IMG/VR virus record: IMGVR_UViG_3300047471_000283
Location: 1-38,119 of that record
Length of the DNA stretch: 38,119 nt
Direction: 5' to 3' (one strand)
From: a virus
This document shows positions 36,294-38,119 of the stretch, piece by piece. The notes beneath the pieces are model-generated. The model was not told where the DNA came from. It was given only the letters and a program-made list of their open reading frames with translations, and made no database searches. Position 1 is the stretch's first letter; the number at the start of each line of letters is the position of its first letter. The translations under genes were made by a program, and so were the position numbers.

Positions 36294-36356
36294 AACTCGC
36301 GCGCTCAGAGACAGAGGCAGATCGCCTATGCGCCGGAACAAAAAAGGAGTTTCAAG

Positions 36357-37001
36357 ATGGCTGACAACAAGCCGGGGCCTCCCCCGACGCGCCGTGAGCA
36401 AGCCAAACTGTACCTGATCGCTCATCCTGAAGCACCTGACTCCGAAGTCAAGGCGAACACGGGAATCGATATGGCTACAGTGGGGCGCGCGAGGGGCGAA
36501 CTGATCAACGAGGGCCTCCTCCCGCCTCAGACCCGGAAGCAGAAGCGCACTCCGGCCCCGATCCGCCCGGCTGCTGACCCGGTCCCCGCAGCGCCGAAGG
36601 CTGCCGGTCCGCGTTTGGACACGCTTCTGACCGATGCCGACCTCCGCGCCCTCTCCGAGGGTGACATCGACGACGAACAGGTCCGGAAGCGCATCCTCAC
36701 CGCCCTCCGCACGATCGCCTTCGCCCCCGGCATGAACTATGAGACGGCGATGAACGCCATGTCTCTCTGGGTCAAGCTCAAGGATCAGGCATCCACCAAG
36801 GAACTCGGTTCCGGCGCTCCCGTGACCTACGCCATTGCGAAGGAGCGACTCTGTGCCCTCATGAAGGCGTGCGGGTTCGAGTTGGTCTTCGAGTGCTTCC
36901 AAGAACTCTTCGTCCCGAAGGAGACCGCCAGTGAAGGGCAAGTACCCGCTGACGACAGTCAAGCTCCACCGCCTCCTGCTGGAGCTACTCCGGCACCCTG
37001 A
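36357..37001 (+). CDS. Winged-helix protein, first gene of rightward array (regulator or small terminase-like)
   Basis: ATG 36357 with AAAAAAGGAG upstream; upstream in-frame sequence is control region. 214 aa. EQAKLYLIAHPEAPDSEVKA then DMATVGRARGELINEGLL is a wHTH (about 15-57). A Pro/Ala-rich linker (about 60-90), a helical domain (ILTALRTIAFAPGMNYETAM ... FELVFECFQELF), and a Pro-rich tail follow. As the first gene after the control region it may be the late regulator; small terminase subunits can have the same layout. Not decided. Confidence 0.7.
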   Translation: MADNKPGPPPTRREQAKLYLIAHPEAPDSEVKANTGIDMATVGRARGELINEGLLPPQTRKQKRTPAPIRPAADPVPAAPKAAGPRLDTLLTDADLRALSEGDIDDEQVRKRILTALRTIAFAPGMNYETAMNAMSLWVKLKDQASTKELGSGAPVTYAIAKERLCALMKACGFELVFECFQELFVPKETASEGQVPADDSQAPPPPAGATPAP

Positions 37002-37332
37002 AGTCCACGTCGAGTTCGCCCACATGACGGCCCAGCAGGGCTTCTGCGAGTGGCTCGACATCTTCCCGCCCACCGACATCCACATCAAGGTGGACGCCAA
37101 CCAGCAGACCGGCAACATCGACCACATCGGCACGGTCGTCCACGAGCTTCTCCACGTCATCATCTTCCCGATCTCCCTCGGCTGGTTCGACGACGATCTG
37201 GACGAGGTGATGGTCCTCGCCATGGACGCCCACATGATCGCGTACATCCGCAAGTCCCCGAAGCGGGTGCACACATGGACGGAGTTGATTGACGCGAAGC
37301 TGAAGGAGAGCGACGCAGCCGCATCGAGTTGA
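36931..37332 (+). CDS. HExxH zincin-type metallopeptidase (133 aa)
   Basis: GTG 36931 with AAGGAGACCGCCA upstream, overlapping the gene before by 71 bases. DHIGTVVHELLHVIIFPIS has HELLH (71-75), a full HExxH site; acidic residues DDDLDEVMVLAMDAH about 15-25 residues later provide the third zinc ligand. The size fits small phage zincins (SprT/IrrE-like minimal forms). It could process a capsid or a host protein. Soluble. Confidence 0.72.
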   Translation: MKGKYPLTTVKLHRLLLELLRHPEVHVEFAHMTAQQGFCEWLDIFPPTDIHIKVDANQQTGNIDHIGTVVHELLHVIIFPISLGWFDDDLDEVMVLAMDAHMIAYIRKSPKRVHTWTELIDAKLKESDAAASS

Positions 37333-37335
37333 GCC

Positions 37336-37611
37336 ATGGATCAGAACGAGTGCCACATCTTCGGCAGCATGAGCGGCCACCACCGCTCGGCCGACTGCTG
37401 GTGTGAACCCAAGGGCTACTACATCACCGGCAACGACGGCGAGCCGCTGTTCGTAGTCGAGCACACCGACAACCACGACGAGGTGGACGAGAACGGCCTG
37501 ATCCACAAGCGCCGTACCATCCTCTACCTTCGCGAGAACGACCCGGCCGACTGGGTCACCCGCGCACTCAACCGTATCGACCCAGAAAGGCCACACGATG
37601 AAAGTCCGTGA
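37336..37611 (+). CDS. Protein of unknown function (91 aa), Cys/His-rich N-terminus
   Basis: ATG 37336, 4 bases after the previous stop; weak ribosome-binding site. DQNECHIFGSMSGHHRSADC then WCEPKGYY shows C6, H7, H15, H16, C21, C23: a possible metal site; then beta-rich (GEPLFVVEHTDNHDEVDENG). No family recognised. Confidence 0.66.
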   Translation: MDQNECHIFGSMSGHHRSADCWCEPKGYYITGNDGEPLFVVEHTDNHDEVDENGLIHKRRTILYLRENDPADWVTRALNRIDPERPHDESP

Positions 37612-37771
37612 ACTGATCGACCGCCTCCAGCAGACCGATCCAGATGCCCTCGTCTACCTGATCATCGAGAAGGCGCAGAGCGAGGACAACTACCTCCGGC
37701 GCGTCGAGTACACGGCGGGAGTCTTCCCCACCGTCAACCTTGTCAACACCACCTACGAAGGATGGCTCTGA
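37598..37771 (+). CDS. Small protein of unknown function (57 aa)
   Basis: ATG 37598 with AGAAAGGCC upstream; overlaps both neighbours (14 bases and 1 base). MKVRELIDRLQQTDPDALVY is a start seen in many short phage proteins; then LRRVEYTAGVFPTVNLVNTT. Function unknown. Confidence 0.7.
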   Translation: MKVRELIDRLQQTDPDALVYLIIEKAQSEDNYLRRVEYTAGVFPTVNLVNTTYEGWL

Positions 37772-38043
37772 TGCCTGCTTCCTCAACCTGTAAGAACTGC
37801 GGCCGGGCCAAGACCCCCGCCTTCTACGAAGAGCCGTACTGTTCCGACTGCACCGACGCGGTGATCAAGTCCCGCGAGCAGGCTACCAAGGACGGCACCG
37901 ATCTCGGTGCTGCGAAGCGCGAAGCTCTCGCGAACCTCGCCCACACGGTCCACAACAACCGCCCCAACCCTCGCACCCCGATGTCCCGTGCAGACTACTG
38001 GAACGCTCAGTTCCCGACAGGTGCAGAAAGCGAACAGTCATGA
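37771..38043 (+). CDS. Zinc-ribbon protein (90 aa)
   Basis: ATG 37771 with GAAGGA about 9 bases upstream (ATG 37762 is an alternative). CKNCGRAKTPAFYEEPYCSDC (7-27) has two CxxC pairs: a zinc ribbon. Then a helix with DLGAAKREALANLAHTVHNN and an Asn/Pro tail. Function unknown. Confidence 0.72.
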   Translation: MPASSTCKNCGRAKTPAFYEEPYCSDCTDAVIKSREQATKDGTDLGAAKREALANLAHTVHNNRPNPRTPMSRADYWNAQFPTGAESEQS

Positions 38044-38119
38044 AGAAGCTCCTCCGCAACCTCGCCTTCCTCGCCACCTTCGATCTCAGAGAGGCGTTCT
38101 CGCTTCTCGTAGCGGCCGA
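38040..38119 (+). CDS. Start of a gene cut by the right edge
   Basis: ATG 38040 in an ATGA junction with the zinc-ribbon gene. The frame is open to the window edge: KKLLRNLAFLATFDLREAFS, a basic then hydrophobic N-terminus. Too short to identify. Confidence 0.6.
   Translation, partial: MKKLLRNLAFLATFDLREAFSLLVAA

Larger units (their letters stand above)
35263..36356. other. Divergent non-coding control region (about 1.1 kb)
   Basis: The only long stretch without genes. Reading frames here are Arg/Ser/Pro-rich shadows without ribosome-binding sites. It separates leftward and rightward arrays and holds at least six inverted repeats, a -10-like box read to the right and stem-loops upstream of both first genes. 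A promoter, operator and possibly origin region. A TTGACA at 35975-35980 has no convincing -10. Confidence 0.7.

Noticed and set aside
35742-37337. Minus-strand 531-codon frame across the control region
   Set aside because: Low-complexity Ser/Arg-rich sequence, no ribosome-binding site, and it runs antisense to three well-supported plus-strand genes.
1-38119. CRISPR array, insertion sequence or integrase
   Set aside because: No regularly spaced repeats, no transposase or recombinase motifs and no attachment-site-like repeat seen on either strand.

Overview
The window is a large part of a tailed double-stranded DNA bacteriophage genome. It is GC-rich (about 60-63% by eye), almost fully coding, and most neighbouring genes overlap by 1-30 bases (ATGA, GTGA or TGATG junctions). 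I see no integrase, excisionase or CI-like repressor, so a lytic phage is likely. A T4-type lysozyme with no wall-binding domain, a GTA-like 3-TM holin and TTGACA/-10 promoters favour a high-GC Gram-negative host, but this is inference. Terminase large subunit, portal, capsid and most tail genes are not here; they probably lie beyond the right and left edges.

Layout. (1) 1-4037, plus strand: end of a late operon, with the 3' end of one virion-like gene, an 842-aa polyvalent (LPD38-like) virion protein, a TM/coiled-coil protein, a 3-TM holin and a small membrane protein. (2) 4050-4087: a bidirectional terminator between convergent operons. (3) 4170-35262, minus strand: one long leftward (early/middle) array. 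From its promoter-distal end it holds a DnaQ-type exonuclease, the lysozyme, a MazG/DUF6378-like fusion, DNA polymerase A with a UDG-like N-terminal domain, an SSB-like protein, a Sak4/RecA-like ATPase, a primase-polymerase-like protein, a PD-(D/E)XK nuclease, an RNA ligase, a glycan island (two GT2 glycosyltransferases and an FAD-oxidoreductase/SDR fusion), a GroES-like co-chaperonin, a MazG-like protein, an AAA_25/RepA-like helicase, a PPP-family phosphatase, a run of tiny membrane and zinc proteins, and from 27.1 to 35.3 kb about 30 short accessory genes, including a phosphoribosyltransferase, a zinc-knuckle protein, a CxxCxGxG protein and a C-H-D hydrolase-like protein. Four HNH endonuclease genes, three of them close paralogues, are wedged among the replication genes. 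(4) 35263-36356: a divergent, non-coding control region rich in inverted repeats. (5) 36357-38119, plus strand: start of the rightward operon, with a wHTH protein, an HExxH zincin and small zinc proteins, running off the right edge. If the genome is circular or permuted, this operon would lead round to the left end of the window.

How it works together. The leftward array supplies replication and recombination (PolA, primase, helicase, SSB, Sak4, nucleases), nucleotide-pool enzymes, RNA repair and host-interaction proteins. The rightward array makes virions and holins. Two nearly identical sigma70-like promoters (13120-13148 and 26567-26595) re-fire the leftward array. The holins sit at the end of the rightward operon and the endolysin at the end of the leftward one, so lysis functions meet at the shared terminator.

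Most striking: the fused FAD/SDR protein with two glycosyltransferases, the split lysis cassette, two probable frameshift sites, a 73-nt tRNA-like cloverleaf at 26119-26191, four perfect palindromes in the late leader, and more than ten small genes of 25-60 codons.
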